From: Cytophagales bacterium
Lineage (GTDB): Bacteria > Bacteroidota > Bacteroidia > Cytophagales > UBA9547
NCBI GenBank assembly: GCA_025360395.1
Contig: JANYCH010000249.1
Coordinates: 1 to 13,308 of the forward strand
Reading direction: 5' to 3'
Length of the DNA stretch: 13,308 nucleotides
How positions within the stretch are numbered: the first letter of the stretch is position 1; every line of letters begins with the position of its first letter. Below the pieces are notes generated by a model. The model did no database searches, was not told where the DNA came from, and saw nothing but the letters and a program-made list of their open reading frames with translations. The position numbers and the translations under genes are program-made. Positions 1 through 6,328 of the stretch are shown here, piece by piece.

Positions 1-664
1 CTTTTTCTAAAGTAGCAACAATCTGTGCAATTGTACTTGCTTTCTGTCCACAGGCAACATAGATACAAAATACAGGCTCGCCTTTTTCAAAATATTCTTT
101 TTGATTGATGATTGCATCAAGTACAACAGTTGTTTTACCTGTCTGCCTGTCACCAATTATTAATTCCCTTTGTCCACGCCCGATCGGGATCATGGCGTCA
201 ATTGCTTTGATTCCTGTTTGAAGAGGCTCATTTACAGGTTGTCTGTAAATAACTCCCGGAGCCTTACGCTCAAGAGGCATTTCATACAAATCACCAGCAA
301 TAGGCCCTTTACCGTCAATAGGATTTCCCAATGTATCCACAACACGGCCCAATAAGCCATGACCTGCTTTTACGAAGGCAATTTCACCTGTACGCTTCAC
401 GATATCACCTTCCTTCAGCAATGCTGAATCTCCGAAAATTACCGCTCCTACGTTGTCTTCTTCAAGATTTAGTACAAGTGCTTTTAATCCATTCTGAAAC
501 TGGATTAGTTCTCCCGATTGAGCTTTAGTAAGGCCATAAATGCGGGCAACACCATCTCCAACTTGAAGAACAGTCCCAACTTCTTCAAGTTCAGCCTGTG
601 TTTTAGTATTAGATAATTGTTCTTTCAGGATGGATGAAATCTCATCCGGTCTTATTCCTACCAT
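1..664 (-). CDS. atpA: ATP synthase F1 subunit alpha, N-terminal 221 codons (3' end outside window)
   Basis: Alpha subunit of the F1 head of the proton-translocating ATP synthase; it carries the non-catalytic nucleotide sites and alternates with beta. Translating the minus strand from the ATG at 664 gives a start MVGIRPDEISSIL, the N-terminal beta-barrel domain (roughly residues 25-95), then the nucleotide-binding domain with VNEPLQTG, the conserved IDAMIPIGRGQRE stretch and Walker A GDRQTGKT at residues 171-178, almost the same position as in E. coli AtpA. The reading frame is open to the left edge, so the rest of the Walker B region and the C-terminal helical domain lie outside. Only 2 bp separate it from the atpH stop codon, so it is translated from the same operon message. 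The gamma subunit gene would be expected next, beyond the edge. No anomaly seen. Confidence 0.98.
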   Translation of the reverse strand, partial: MVGIRPDEISSILKEQLSNTKTQAELEEVGTVLQVGDGVARIYGLTKAQSGELIQFQNGLKALVLNLEEDNVGAVIFGDSALLKEGDIVKRTGEIAFVKAGHGLLGRVVDTLGNPIDGKGPIAGDLYEMPLERKAPGVIYRQPVNEPLQTGIKAIDAMIPIGRGQRELIIGDRQTGKTTVVLDAIINQKEYFEKGEPVFCIYVACGQKASTIAQIVATLEK

Positions 665-666
665 AA

Positions 667-1224
667 CTAATTCTTAGGTATATATTGGTTTTCAGTAAAT
701 GTTTTTTTGATTTTCTGTAACTTTGATTGTACAGAAGCATCGTATTGTAAATCACCAATCCGCAGAATGTATCCGCCAATAAGTTCCTCTTTTACAAATT
801 CTTCTATTTCTGCTTTTTTGCCGGTTTTTTCCTCAACCAATTTCATAAATTGCTGACGCAGTTTATCATCAATTTTGGTAGCAGTGAAAACCTGGGCTTT
901 TTGAATACCTTTTAAAACCTTGTATTGATCAAGAAATGCTTTTGCAATATCATATAAATTAGCAGCCCGGTTCTTTTTACCCAAAAGCTCAAAGAAAGAA
1001 AATGTAAGGTTGTTTATCTTTCCTTTGAAAATAGCTGAGAGGATTGAAAGCTTCTTGTCAGATTTTATAATAGGACTCTGCATTGCCAAAACCAATTCCC
1101 TGCTATTAGCAAAAGCGTCATTAATCAATTGCATGTCAGCATAAACGGCATCTAACGAACTTTTTTCTGATGAAAGTTCGATCAATGATTTGGCATATCT
1201 GGATGCTATCGTAATTTCAGACAT
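667..1224 (-). CDS. atpH: ATP synthase F1 subunit delta (OSCP)
   Basis: Delta subunit, the cap of the peripheral stalk that joins the top of the alpha3beta3 head to the b dimer. The 185-residue length is normal for the family. The N-terminal helical bundle (about residues 5-105) begins with the typical IASRYAKSL, and the C-terminal part carries the family hallmark around residues 145-165 (EELIGGYILRIGD followed by QYDASV). It starts with ATG and is flanked by 2-bp gaps on both sides (atpF upstream, atpA downstream), which suggests translational coupling. No Shine-Dalgarno sequence precedes the ATG, as usual in Bacteroidota. Identification rests on both the C-terminal motif and the operon position. 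Confidence 0.97.
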   Translation of the reverse strand: MSEITIASRYAKSLIELSSEKSSLDAVYADMQLINDAFANSRELVLAMQSPIIKSDKKLSILSAIFKGKINNLTFSFFELLGKKNRAANLYDIAKAFLDQYKVLKGIQKAQVFTATKIDDKLRQQFMKLVEEKTGKKAEIEEFVKEELIGGYILRIGDLQYDASVQSKLQKIKKTFTENQYIPKN

Positions 1225-1226
1225 GA

Positions 1227-1721
1227 TTAATTAAGTTTTGCTTCGTTCAGGTATTGTTGAACTAAAGCCTGGTTGGAAGATTCAGATTGAAGCTCCTTTC
1301 TGACTATTTTCTCTGCAATATCAACCGAAAGATTACCTACAAGGTTCCTTATTTCTGTTAATGCTGCATTCTTTTCACTTTGGATACTTAAACGTGCGCT
1401 TTCAAGTTGTTTTGAAGCTTCATCTCCTGCTTTTTCCTTAGCTTGGTTGATGATACTATTTGCAGTTGCCTGTGCATCTTTCAGAACTTTGTCTCTTTCA
1501 ATGCGGGCTTCATCCAGGATCCTCTGATTTTCAGCTTGTGTTTTCTGAATCTCAAGTTTAGCTTTCTGTGCAGAGTTTAGTGCATCTTCAATGCTGCTTT
1601 CTCTTTCTTTTAAAGCTTTTAAAATAGGTTTCCAGGCAAATTTGGTGAGAACGAAAAGCACCAGGCCAAACGTTACTGTCATCCAAAACATTAATCCCAA
1701 TCCGGGTTGTATCAGCTCCAT
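1227..1721 (-). CDS. atpF: ATP synthase Fo subunit b
   Basis: Subunit b forms the peripheral stalk as a dimer and holds the F1 head still against the rotating c-ring. The protein is 164 residues long: a short N-terminus (MELIQPGLGLMFW), one membrane helix at about residues 9-28, the conserved junction FAWKPILKAL, and then a long charged helix rich in Ala, Glu, Lys and Gln through to the C-terminus, which is the expected dimerising coiled coil. It is preceded by a 56-bp gap containing a hairpin (1751-1771) and followed after 2 bp by atpH. Only one b gene is seen here, so a homodimer is likely, not the b/b' pair of photosynthetic bacteria. Confidence 0.97.
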   Translation of the reverse strand: MELIQPGLGLMFWMTVTFGLVLFVLTKFAWKPILKALKERESSIEDALNSAQKAKLEIQKTQAENQRILDEARIERDKVLKDAQATANSIINQAKEKAGDEASKQLESARLSIQSEKNAALTEIRNLVGNLSVDIAEKIVRKELQSESSNQALVQQYLNEAKLN

Positions 1722-1743
1722 GTGATTTACTTAAAGGTTAGGG

Positions 1744-1771
1744 AAAGAAAAGGCACCTTTTGGAGGTGCCT
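1744..1771 (-). terminator. Hairpin with T-rich tail between atpE and atpF (partial terminator or mRNA-stabilising stem)
   Basis: Read on the minus strand, a perfect 8-bp stem AGGCACCT / AGGTGCCT (1771-1764 with 1758-1751; 5 of 8 pairs are G-C) closes a 5-nt loop, and the 3' arm runs straight into TTTCTTT (1750-1744). It begins 6 nt after the atpE stop codon. The shape is that of an intrinsic terminator, but the operon continues into atpF, so read-through must occur. By inference it could lower expression of the genes after atpE or protect the 3' end of an atpE-containing transcript, either of which would favour the high c-subunit copy number. Confidence 0.6.
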
Positions 1772-1777
1772 GTAATA

Positions 1778-2035
1778 TTACTTAAGGAATACGATAAGAA
1801 GGCAAACAACTATACCGAAGAACGCAGCACCTTCAATAAGGGCAGCAGATACGATCATGGTTGCACGGATATCACCAGTTGCTTCAGGTTGTCTTGCAAT
1901 TGACTCAAGTGCGCTTGAACCGATTTTACCAATACCAAGGCCAGCTGCCAACGCTGCAATACCAGCACCGATGCCAGCACCGAAATAAGCCATACCAGGA
2001 ACAGAAGCGTCTAACAGTAAATTGAATAGTGTCAT
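1778..2035 (-). CDS. atpE: ATP synthase Fo subunit c (proteolipid)
   Basis: The c subunit forms the rotating ring that carries ions through the membrane. It has 85 residues and two membrane helices (about 16-40 and 55-83) joined by the polar loop ARQPE (47-51). Helix 1 has the glycine repeat GAGIGAG (19-25) needed for tight ring packing. Helix 2 carries the ion-binding carboxylate Glu68 (ALIEGAAFF). Aligned on the ARQPE loop with Ilyobacter tartaricus c, the sodium ligands Gln32, Ser66 and Thr67 are replaced by Ile35, Gly69 and Ala70, so proton coupling is predicted. Spacing is 54 bp from atpB upstream and 56 bp to atpF downstream. The start codon is ATG. Confidence 0.97.
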   Translation of the reverse strand: MTLFNLLLDASVPGMAYFGAGIGAGIAALAAGLGIGKIGSSALESIARQPEATGDIRATMIVSAALIEGAAFFGIVVCLLIVFLK

Positions 2036-2089
2036 AATGAAATTTGAATTTAACGTTTATATGTAAAGAAAAGAAGTAATGGTTACGAT

Positions 2090-3151
2090 TTAATGGTGCT
2101 CAGCATGTTTGTGTTCCTCCACGGCCGAACCAAAATATAAAGCGGAGAGTAAAGTAAATACATAAGCTTGCAGAAATGCTACCAACAATTCTAACATACT
2201 CATAAACAATGTGAAAGCTACAGAAAATATAGATACACCAAAACCAAGACCAGGATTCATTTCACCAAAGATGAAAATCAAACTGAAAAAGCCTAAAACT
2301 ATGATGTGACCAGCTGTGATATTTGCAAACAAACGAACCATTAAAACAAATGGCTTCAAAAACATTCCTATTATTTCAATTGGAATTAGCAATGGATATA
2401 AAGCTTTAGGTACATCAGGTAAAAAAATGTGAGACCAGTAATATTTTTTTGCTGTTATTGTAGTAATAGCAAATGTAAATACTGCCAGAACAAGTGTCAC
2501 GGCTACGTTCCCGGTAACATTGGCCCCTCCAGGAAATATTGGGATTAATCCTAAAAGATTATTACCCCAGATGAAGAAGAAAACAGTTAAAAGAAATGGC
2601 ATGTATTTCTCGTATTTTGGACCAATTGATGCTTTTGCGACCTCATCTCTTATAAATATAATAAGTGGCTCGAAAAGAGATTGCATTCCTTTGGGTGCTT
2701 TGCCCTGGTTAGTAGAGTAAGATTTAGCCACGCCAAGAAAAATGAACATCAGCAGCAAAACGCTGATCATCATAGCAGCTGTATTTTTTGTAATAGAGAA
2801 GTCATAAACTCTTGAACCGTTTTTTGCTTCAAAATGCCCATGGTTATAGATAAATTCACCATATGCTTTTACGCCATGTTCGCTGGTTTCATTAAGCCTG
2901 TTGCTCAAAAAGCTATAAATCTTTCCTTCTGTCAATAAAATTATAGGAAGAGGAACCGATATATGTGTATGTCCAATTTCTGCAATGTGCCATTCATGCG
3001 AGTCTACAATATGGTGAATGATCATTTCACCCGCATTGAATTTTTTATGGTCATCAGAAAGCTCTGATGCTAAGCTTTTTACTGTGATAAAACAGAAAAA
3101 AACTGCAATTAAGAAAACGTTCGGTAAATGTTTTAAAAAGTTTGCTTTCAC
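2090..3151 (-). CDS. atpB: ATP synthase Fo subunit a (long Bacteroidota form)
   Basis: Subunit a is the stator half of the ion channel. At 353 residues it is about 80 longer than the E. coli protein (271). Residues 1-29 look like a signal peptide, followed by a His-rich soluble segment to about residue 120 (His46, 47, 52, 55, 61, 63) that should lie outside the membrane, then the usual helices. The essential arginine is Arg273 in the motif VRLFANITAGH, and Glu321/Gln328 lie in the last conserved helix (ELLVAFLQAY). The C-terminus ends in HKHAEHH. The start codon is GTG (3151-3149), and its bases GTGA overlap the stop of the upstream AtpI-like gene, indicating translational coupling. The N-terminal extension is, to my knowledge, usual in Bacteroidota AtpB. 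Confidence 0.96.
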   Translation of the reverse strand: MKANFLKHLPNVFLIAVFFCFITVKSLASELSDDHKKFNAGEMIIHHIVDSHEWHIAEIGHTHISVPLPIILLTEGKIYSFLSNRLNETSEHGVKAYGEFIYNHGHFEAKNGSRVYDFSITKNTAAMMISVLLLMFIFLGVAKSYSTNQGKAPKGMQSLFEPLIIFIRDEVAKASIGPKYEKYMPFLLTVFFFIWGNNLLGLIPIFPGGANVTGNVAVTLVLAVFTFAITTITAKKYYWSHIFLPDVPKALYPLLIPIEIIGMFLKPFVLMVRLFANITAGHIIVLGFFSLIFIFGEMNPGLGFGVSIFSVAFTLFMSMLELLVAFLQAYVFTLLSALYFGSAVEEHKHAEHH

Positions 3152-3537
3152 TGGTGTATTGACCCTTTTTTAAAATCGGTGCGCAAGTTAGAAAGTAAAA
3201 GATAAATTTCAAACGCAGCGAAGAATAAATAAAGGAATAAAAAATACACTACAAATTGAATGCTGATTTGGGGGGTGAAAATTAAATATAAAATAAGAAT
3301 GGCAATGCTGAAAAACATTCTTAATCCTTGTGAACCCATAAATATGCTTATAAATGCTTTGCTGTTATTCTTGAAGGCAGGAAAAGTTATAGCATGGACA
3401 GCCACTGTCAGTAAGAAATAATAGGCCAAAGCAAACCATGTAATGAAAGGAAGATTTAGATATATTGATTGATATAAATATGTTATAACCAATATAAGGG
3501 CTGAAAACAGAAAAATTTGGAGATATGGATTGCGCAT
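3148..3537 (-). CDS. AtpI-like four-helix membrane protein, first gene of the atp operon
   Basis: A 129-residue, very hydrophobic protein with four predicted membrane helices (about residues 7-24, 32-52, 62-87 and 92-116) and a short basic tail. It occupies the atpI position and overlaps atpB by 4 bp. The third helix, FMGSQGLRMFFSIAIL (66-81), resembles the AtpI-family pattern of a Gly-acidic-x-x-Lys motif before a hydrophobic helix, but the acidic residue is Gln70 and the Lys is Arg73. AtpI proteins are reported to help c-ring assembly or stability; that role is inferred here from position and shape, not shown. Overall similarity to classical AtpI is weak. The start ATG lies only about 10 nt after a candidate promoter -7 box. 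Confidence 0.65.
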   Translation of the reverse strand: MRNPYLQIFLFSALILVITYLYQSIYLNLPFITWFALAYYFLLTVAVHAITFPAFKNNSKAFISIFMGSQGLRMFFSIAILILYLIFTPQISIQFVVYFLFLYLFFAAFEIYLLLSNLRTDFKKGSIHQ

Positions 3538-3553
3538 AATATAATAGGGATCT

Positions 3554-3561
3554 CAAATTTA
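3554..3561 (-). promoter_or_regulatory. Candidate -7 box for the atp operon
   Basis: On the minus strand this reads TAAATTTG, an exact match to the Bacteroidota -7 consensus TAnnTTTG, ending 17 bp before the AtpI-like start codon. No TTG -33 element is found at the usual 17-23 bp distance, so the call rests on the -7 box and its position in a divergent spacer. Confidence 0.45.
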
Positions 3562-3614
3562 ACTATTTTTCATTTTTATGGTTATATTAAAGGATAAACA
3601 AATTTCATTGTCAT

Positions 3615-3622
3615 TATATTTG
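3615..3622 (+). promoter_or_regulatory. Candidate -7 box for the histidine kinase/response regulator pair
   Basis: TATATTTG is an exact match to the Bacteroidota -7 consensus TAnnTTTG and ends 19 bp before the kinase ATG. No clear TTG -33 element sits upstream at the usual distance. It lies about 55 bp from the opposing box at 3554-3561, so the two promoters share one spacer. Confidence 0.45.
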
Positions 3623-3641
3623 ATTTGGAAATTTTTTAAGA

Positions 3642-4775
3642 ATGATAGGAGAATTAGCTGATTTTGTGTCACGACTTTTTGATGCTGATAGTTGGCCGGC
3701 ACGTTGGGTATGTGGGAAATGGTCGGAATTTCATGGCTGGCTATATATTATCTCTAATTTTGCAATTGGTGCTGCATATTTTGCAATTCCACTCGTCATA
3801 TTTATACTGTTAAAAACAAGAAAAGAAGAAATGCCATTTAAAGGTATATTCTGGCTTTTTATCATCTTCATAATTGCTTGTGGCCTGTCCCATTTTATGG
3901 ATATACTGATGTTTTGGTATCCGGCTTATCGGACATCTGCTGTGGTTTTATTTTTCAAAGCCATTGTTTCATGGATAACAGTAATTGCCTTAATTAAAAT
4001 TTTGCCTGGGGCCTTAACTTTTAAGTCACCTTCGCAATTAGAATTAATCATTCAGGAACGGACAGAAGAACTTAATTACAGTAACGGACACCTGAAAAAA
4101 TTGCACAATGATTTGGATGAATTTGTCTATTCTGCGTCTCACGATTTGAAATCGCCGGTGAACAATATTGAGGGATTACTCAGAATGTTTGAAGAAGAAA
4201 TAGATGCAGGGAAATTTCCAGATAAAAACATCATGGAAAGAATGCATTTATCCGTCTCCAGGATTGAAAAGACTATAAGCAAACTTACTGATATAGCTAA
4301 AATCCAAAGAAATCCTTACGATGATATTAAAGTTGTTTCTTTTGCAGATATTATAAATGAGGTTGTGGATGAACATTGGAAGCAATTATTTCAACCTGAT
4401 AAAACAGGAGTGGCTGTAAAAACAGATTTAAAAGTTTCTAATATAGAATATTCAGAGATAGTTTTGAAAAGCATTATTTATAACCTTGTTTCTAATGCCA
4501 TAAAATATTCGTCCACCGAAAGGCCAGCTTTAATTAAGATTTCTACATTTATTGAGAACGAACGTGTGGCAATGACCGTAGAAGACAATGGAATGGGAAT
4601 TGATCTTTCTATCAACAAGGACAAAATGTTTACATTGTTTAAAAGGTTTCACGATCATGTTGAAGGTGCAGGTATAGGCTTATATACGATTAAAAAGGTA
4701 ATAGAGGAAAAAGGAGGTACTATCCAGGTATTCAGTGAAGTCGATAAGGGTACAACTTTCAAAATTAAGTTTTAA
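3642..4775 (+). CDS. Membrane histidine kinase with ETR1-type (ethylene receptor-like) sensor domain
   Basis: A 377-residue sensor kinase. After a short N-terminal part containing ARWVCGKW come three membrane helices (about 33-57, 66-92, 98-122) matching the copper/ethylene-binding domain of plant ETR1 and cyanobacterial relatives: YIISNFAIGAAYFAIP (35-50) matches the ETR1 helix with Tyr32, Ile35 and Pro36, and Cys80-x3-His84 matches the copper ligands Cys65/His69. The ETR1 Asp25 position is Asn39. A predicted coiled coil (132-160) leads directly to the kinase, with no GAF or PAS domain: H-box SASHDLKSP (His167), N-box NLVSNAIKYS (Asn285), G1 DNGMGI (315-320) and G2 GAGIGLYTIKK (342-352). All catalytic boxes are intact. 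The response regulator follows after 8 bp. Ligand is unknown; ethylene, copper or redox sensing are possibilities, not demonstrated. Confidence 0.9.
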   Translation: MIGELADFVSRLFDADSWPARWVCGKWSEFHGWLYIISNFAIGAAYFAIPLVIFILLKTRKEEMPFKGIFWLFIIFIIACGLSHFMDILMFWYPAYRTSAVVLFFKAIVSWITVIALIKILPGALTFKSPSQLELIIQERTEELNYSNGHLKKLHNDLDEFVYSASHDLKSPVNNIEGLLRMFEEEIDAGKFPDKNIMERMHLSVSRIEKTISKLTDIAKIQRNPYDDIKVVSFADIINEVVDEHWKQLFQPDKTGVAVKTDLKVSNIEYSEIVLKSIIYNLVSNAIKYSSTERPALIKISTFIENERVAMTVEDNGMGIDLSINKDKMFTLFKRFHDHVEGAGIGLYTIKKVIEEKGGTIQVFSEVDKGTTFKIKF

Positions 4776-4783
4776 CACAAACT

Positions 4784-5197
4784 ATGGAAAAGCAATATCA
4801 TTGTGTAATGCTGGTTGATGATGATGAAATAAGCAATTTCATCAGTGAAAAAATCATAAGAAATTTAAATATTGCCAACAGTATAAAAGTAGTTTCAAAT
4901 GGTAAACTAGCCTTACATTATGTTAAGGAAAGTTGCGAACATGCTGATTTGCAGATTCTTTGCCCTGATTTCATACTTTTAGATATTAATATGCCGGTTA
5001 TGGATGGTTTTCAGTTCCTGGATGAATTCTCAAAGCTGTCAATTCCCGGATATGACAAAATAAAAATAATTATTCTTACTTCTTCAAATAATCCAAAAGA
5101 TGTAGCTTCTGCAGAAAAATACAAAATTGATGGTTATATCAATAAGCCATTAACCAAAGAAAAATTAGAAAACGCAGTTAAGGGTTTAAGTAATTAA
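4784..5197 (+). CDS. Single-domain response regulator (CheY-like receiver)
   Basis: A 137-residue receiver domain with no output domain. The acidic pocket is Asp12/Asp13 (MLVDDDEISNF), the phospho-acceptor is Asp67 in FILLDINMPVMDGF, the switch threonine is Thr99 (IILTSS), and the conserved lysine is Lys121 (NKPLT). It lies 8 bp after the kinase stop, so it is the likely phosphorylation partner. Regulators of this Bacteroidota type (with the ISN/LDINMP signature) usually work by protein-protein contact or as a link in a phosphorelay, so a DNA target cannot be inferred. Its stop codon overlaps the stop of the convergent amidase gene by 4 bp. Confidence 0.93.
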   Translation: MEKQYHCVMLVDDDEISNFISEKIIRNLNIANSIKVVSNGKLALHYVKESCEHADLQILCPDFILLDINMPVMDGFQFLDEFSKLSIPGYDKIKIIILTSSNNPKDVASAEKYKIDGYINKPLTKEKLENAVKGLSN

Positions 5198-5200
5198 TCC
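5183..5200. repeat. Inverted repeat across the two convergent stop codons
   Basis: GGTTTAA / TTAATCC arms (5183-5189 and 5194-5200) surround a GTAA loop, with one T-T mismatch. The repeat spans the overlapping stops of the response regulator and the amidase. It might act as a weak two-way terminator, but no T-run follows on either strand, so that function is doubtful. Confidence 0.3.
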
Positions 5201-6063
5201 AAGTATCTGGAGGTCATTTCCTTAAATGAATCTATCCTTCTGTCCCTGAGAAAAGGCCACCTTGTCCTGAAGTGGTCTATTAAAGACAAATCACAATCTA
5301 TTACGGCGACTTCCTCCTTATCGCTAGATGCTTTATACAAAACATTACCAAAAGGGTCCGATACGAAACTCTGGCCCCAGAAAGTAATATCTCCTTCCGT
5401 TCCTATCCTGTTTACAGAAACTACAAATACACCATTGGCAATACTGTGGCTTCTTTGCATTGTAAACCAGGCATCGTGTTGACTTATTCCTAAATTATGG
5501 TCTTCAGCTTTGTCCCAACCTATTGCAGTTGGATAAAACAAAATTTCAGCACCTTTTAACGCAGTTAACCTGGCAGCTTCCGGATACCATTGGTCCCAGC
5601 AAATCAATGTCCCTGCTTTGGCAAACTGCGTGTCAAAAACCATGTATCCTAAATCTCCGGGGGCAAAATAAAACTTCTCATAGAAACCAGGATCATCAGG
5701 AATATGCATTTTTCGGTAAAGACCAGATGATCCATCCGGATTCACCATTACTATACTATTATGATATAAACCATGAGTCCTTTTTTCAAACAAAGGCAAG
5801 ACAATTGCTACTTTATGTTTTTTTGCCAGGTCAGTAAAAGCCTCAGTACTTGGGCCAGGAATTGTTTCTGCTAAAAGAAATTTATCATAATCCTCTGTCT
5901 GGCAAAAATAATCGGATCTGTATAATTCCTGGAGGCAAATGATTTGTGCCCCTTTGTCAATAGCCTGCTTAGTTAACTCAAGGGTTTTTTGGAGATTAAG
6001 TTCAACATCCTGTTCACTTGTTGTTTGAATGATCCCAACTTTTACTATCCTGTTTTTCATCAT
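5194..6063 (-). CDS. aguB: N-carbamoylputrescine amidase (nitrilase superfamily)
   Basis: Carbon-nitrogen hydrolase of 289 residues that by family converts N-carbamoylputrescine to putrescine, CO2 and ammonia, the last step of the agmatine route to polyamines. The catalytic triad is visible: Glu46 (CLQELY), Lys118 (YRKMHIPD) and Cys155 (LICWDQWYPE). The stretches DDPGFYEKFYFAPGD (123-137) and HFRTRWPFLRDRRID (264-278) are typical of AguB and not of general omega-amidases. The start is a double ATG; an AAGGAA Shine-Dalgarno-like sequence (6067-6072, minus strand) is 3 nt from the first and 6 nt from the second (6060), favouring the second. The usual partner, agmatine deiminase, is not in the window. 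It is transcribed alone, converging on the two-component pair. Confidence 0.92.
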   Translation of the reverse strand: MMKNRIVKVGIIQTTSEQDVELNLQKTLELTKQAIDKGAQIICLQELYRSDYFCQTEDYDKFLLAETIPGPSTEAFTDLAKKHKVAIVLPLFEKRTHGLYHNSIVMVNPDGSSGLYRKMHIPDDPGFYEKFYFAPGDLGYMVFDTQFAKAGTLICWDQWYPEAARLTALKGAEILFYPTAIGWDKAEDHNLGISQHDAWFTMQRSHSIANGVFVVSVNRIGTEGDITFWGQSFVSDPFGNVLYKASSDKEEVAVIDCDLSLIDHFRTRWPFLRDRRIDSFKEMTSRYLD

Positions 6064-6089
6064 AAGTTCCTTAAGTGTTACAATATTAG

Positions 6090-6108
6090 AAAATCAAAAT
6101 TTGATTTT
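6090..6108. repeat. 19-bp palindrome upstream of aguB (possible operator)
   Basis: Perfect 9-bp arms AAAATCAAA and TTTGATTTT surround a single central A. It lies 26 bp upstream of the first aguB ATG, where a repressor or activator site would be expected. No T-run or RNA role is suggested by the position. The bound protein, if any, is unknown. Confidence 0.4.
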
Positions 6109-6143
6109 ATTAAAGTAGTATTCGTATTTAAGATTGTTATCAG

Positions 6144-6160
6144 TTCAATCCTAGGTTGAA
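6144..6160. repeat. Imperfect palindrome around CCTAGG in the aguB-nadK spacer
   Basis: TTCAA (6144-6148) and TTGAA (6156-6160) flank the self-complementary core CCTAGG (6150-6155), with one extra T at 6149 breaking perfect symmetry. It may be a second protein-binding site in the spacer, or chance. Confidence 0.25.
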
Positions 6161-6328
6161 GGTGAATTTTTTCTACATTCAAAGAAAATCTGAAAGAATA
6201 TCTATTAAATAATCCTGTTAGAAAAACTAATATATTCTATGACCTTAAATAAATACTCTCTGCAGAAGTAATTTGTATCATCTTCATAATGGCATTAGAA
6301 TATTTGTATACTTTCATTATTTTGCGTC

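Larger units (their letters stand above)
6064..6328. other. Noncoding divergent spacer between aguB and nadK
   Basis: 265 bp, very AT-rich, with no credible ORF, tRNA or known riboswitch fold. It should hold the promoters of both flanking genes. It contains a 19-bp palindrome at 6090-6108 and an imperfect one at 6144-6160 (described separately). For nadK the best -7-like octamer is AATATTTG at 6299-6306 (one mismatch to TAnnTTTG) with TTG at 6273-6275, 23 bp away, at the edge of accepted spacing; this is weak. Confidence 0.6.

Noticed and set aside
170..528. Plus-strand open frames of 61 and 65 codons opposite atpA
   Set aside because: They lie antisense to the strongly conserved alpha subunit, have no recognisable domain and low-complexity composition unlike a bacterial protein.
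2520..2720. Plus-strand 66-codon frame opposite atpB
   Set aside because: Antisense to the core membrane helices of AtpB; a by-product of that sequence.
3365..3556. Minus-strand 63-codon frame overlapping the AtpI-like gene in another frame
   Set aside because: The four-helix 129-residue frame has the ATGA-type coupling to atpB (GTGA) and membrane pattern; the alternative frame has neither.
5523..5837. Plus-strand 104-codon frame inside aguB
   Set aside because: Antisense to the catalytic core of the amidase, with no recognised motif.
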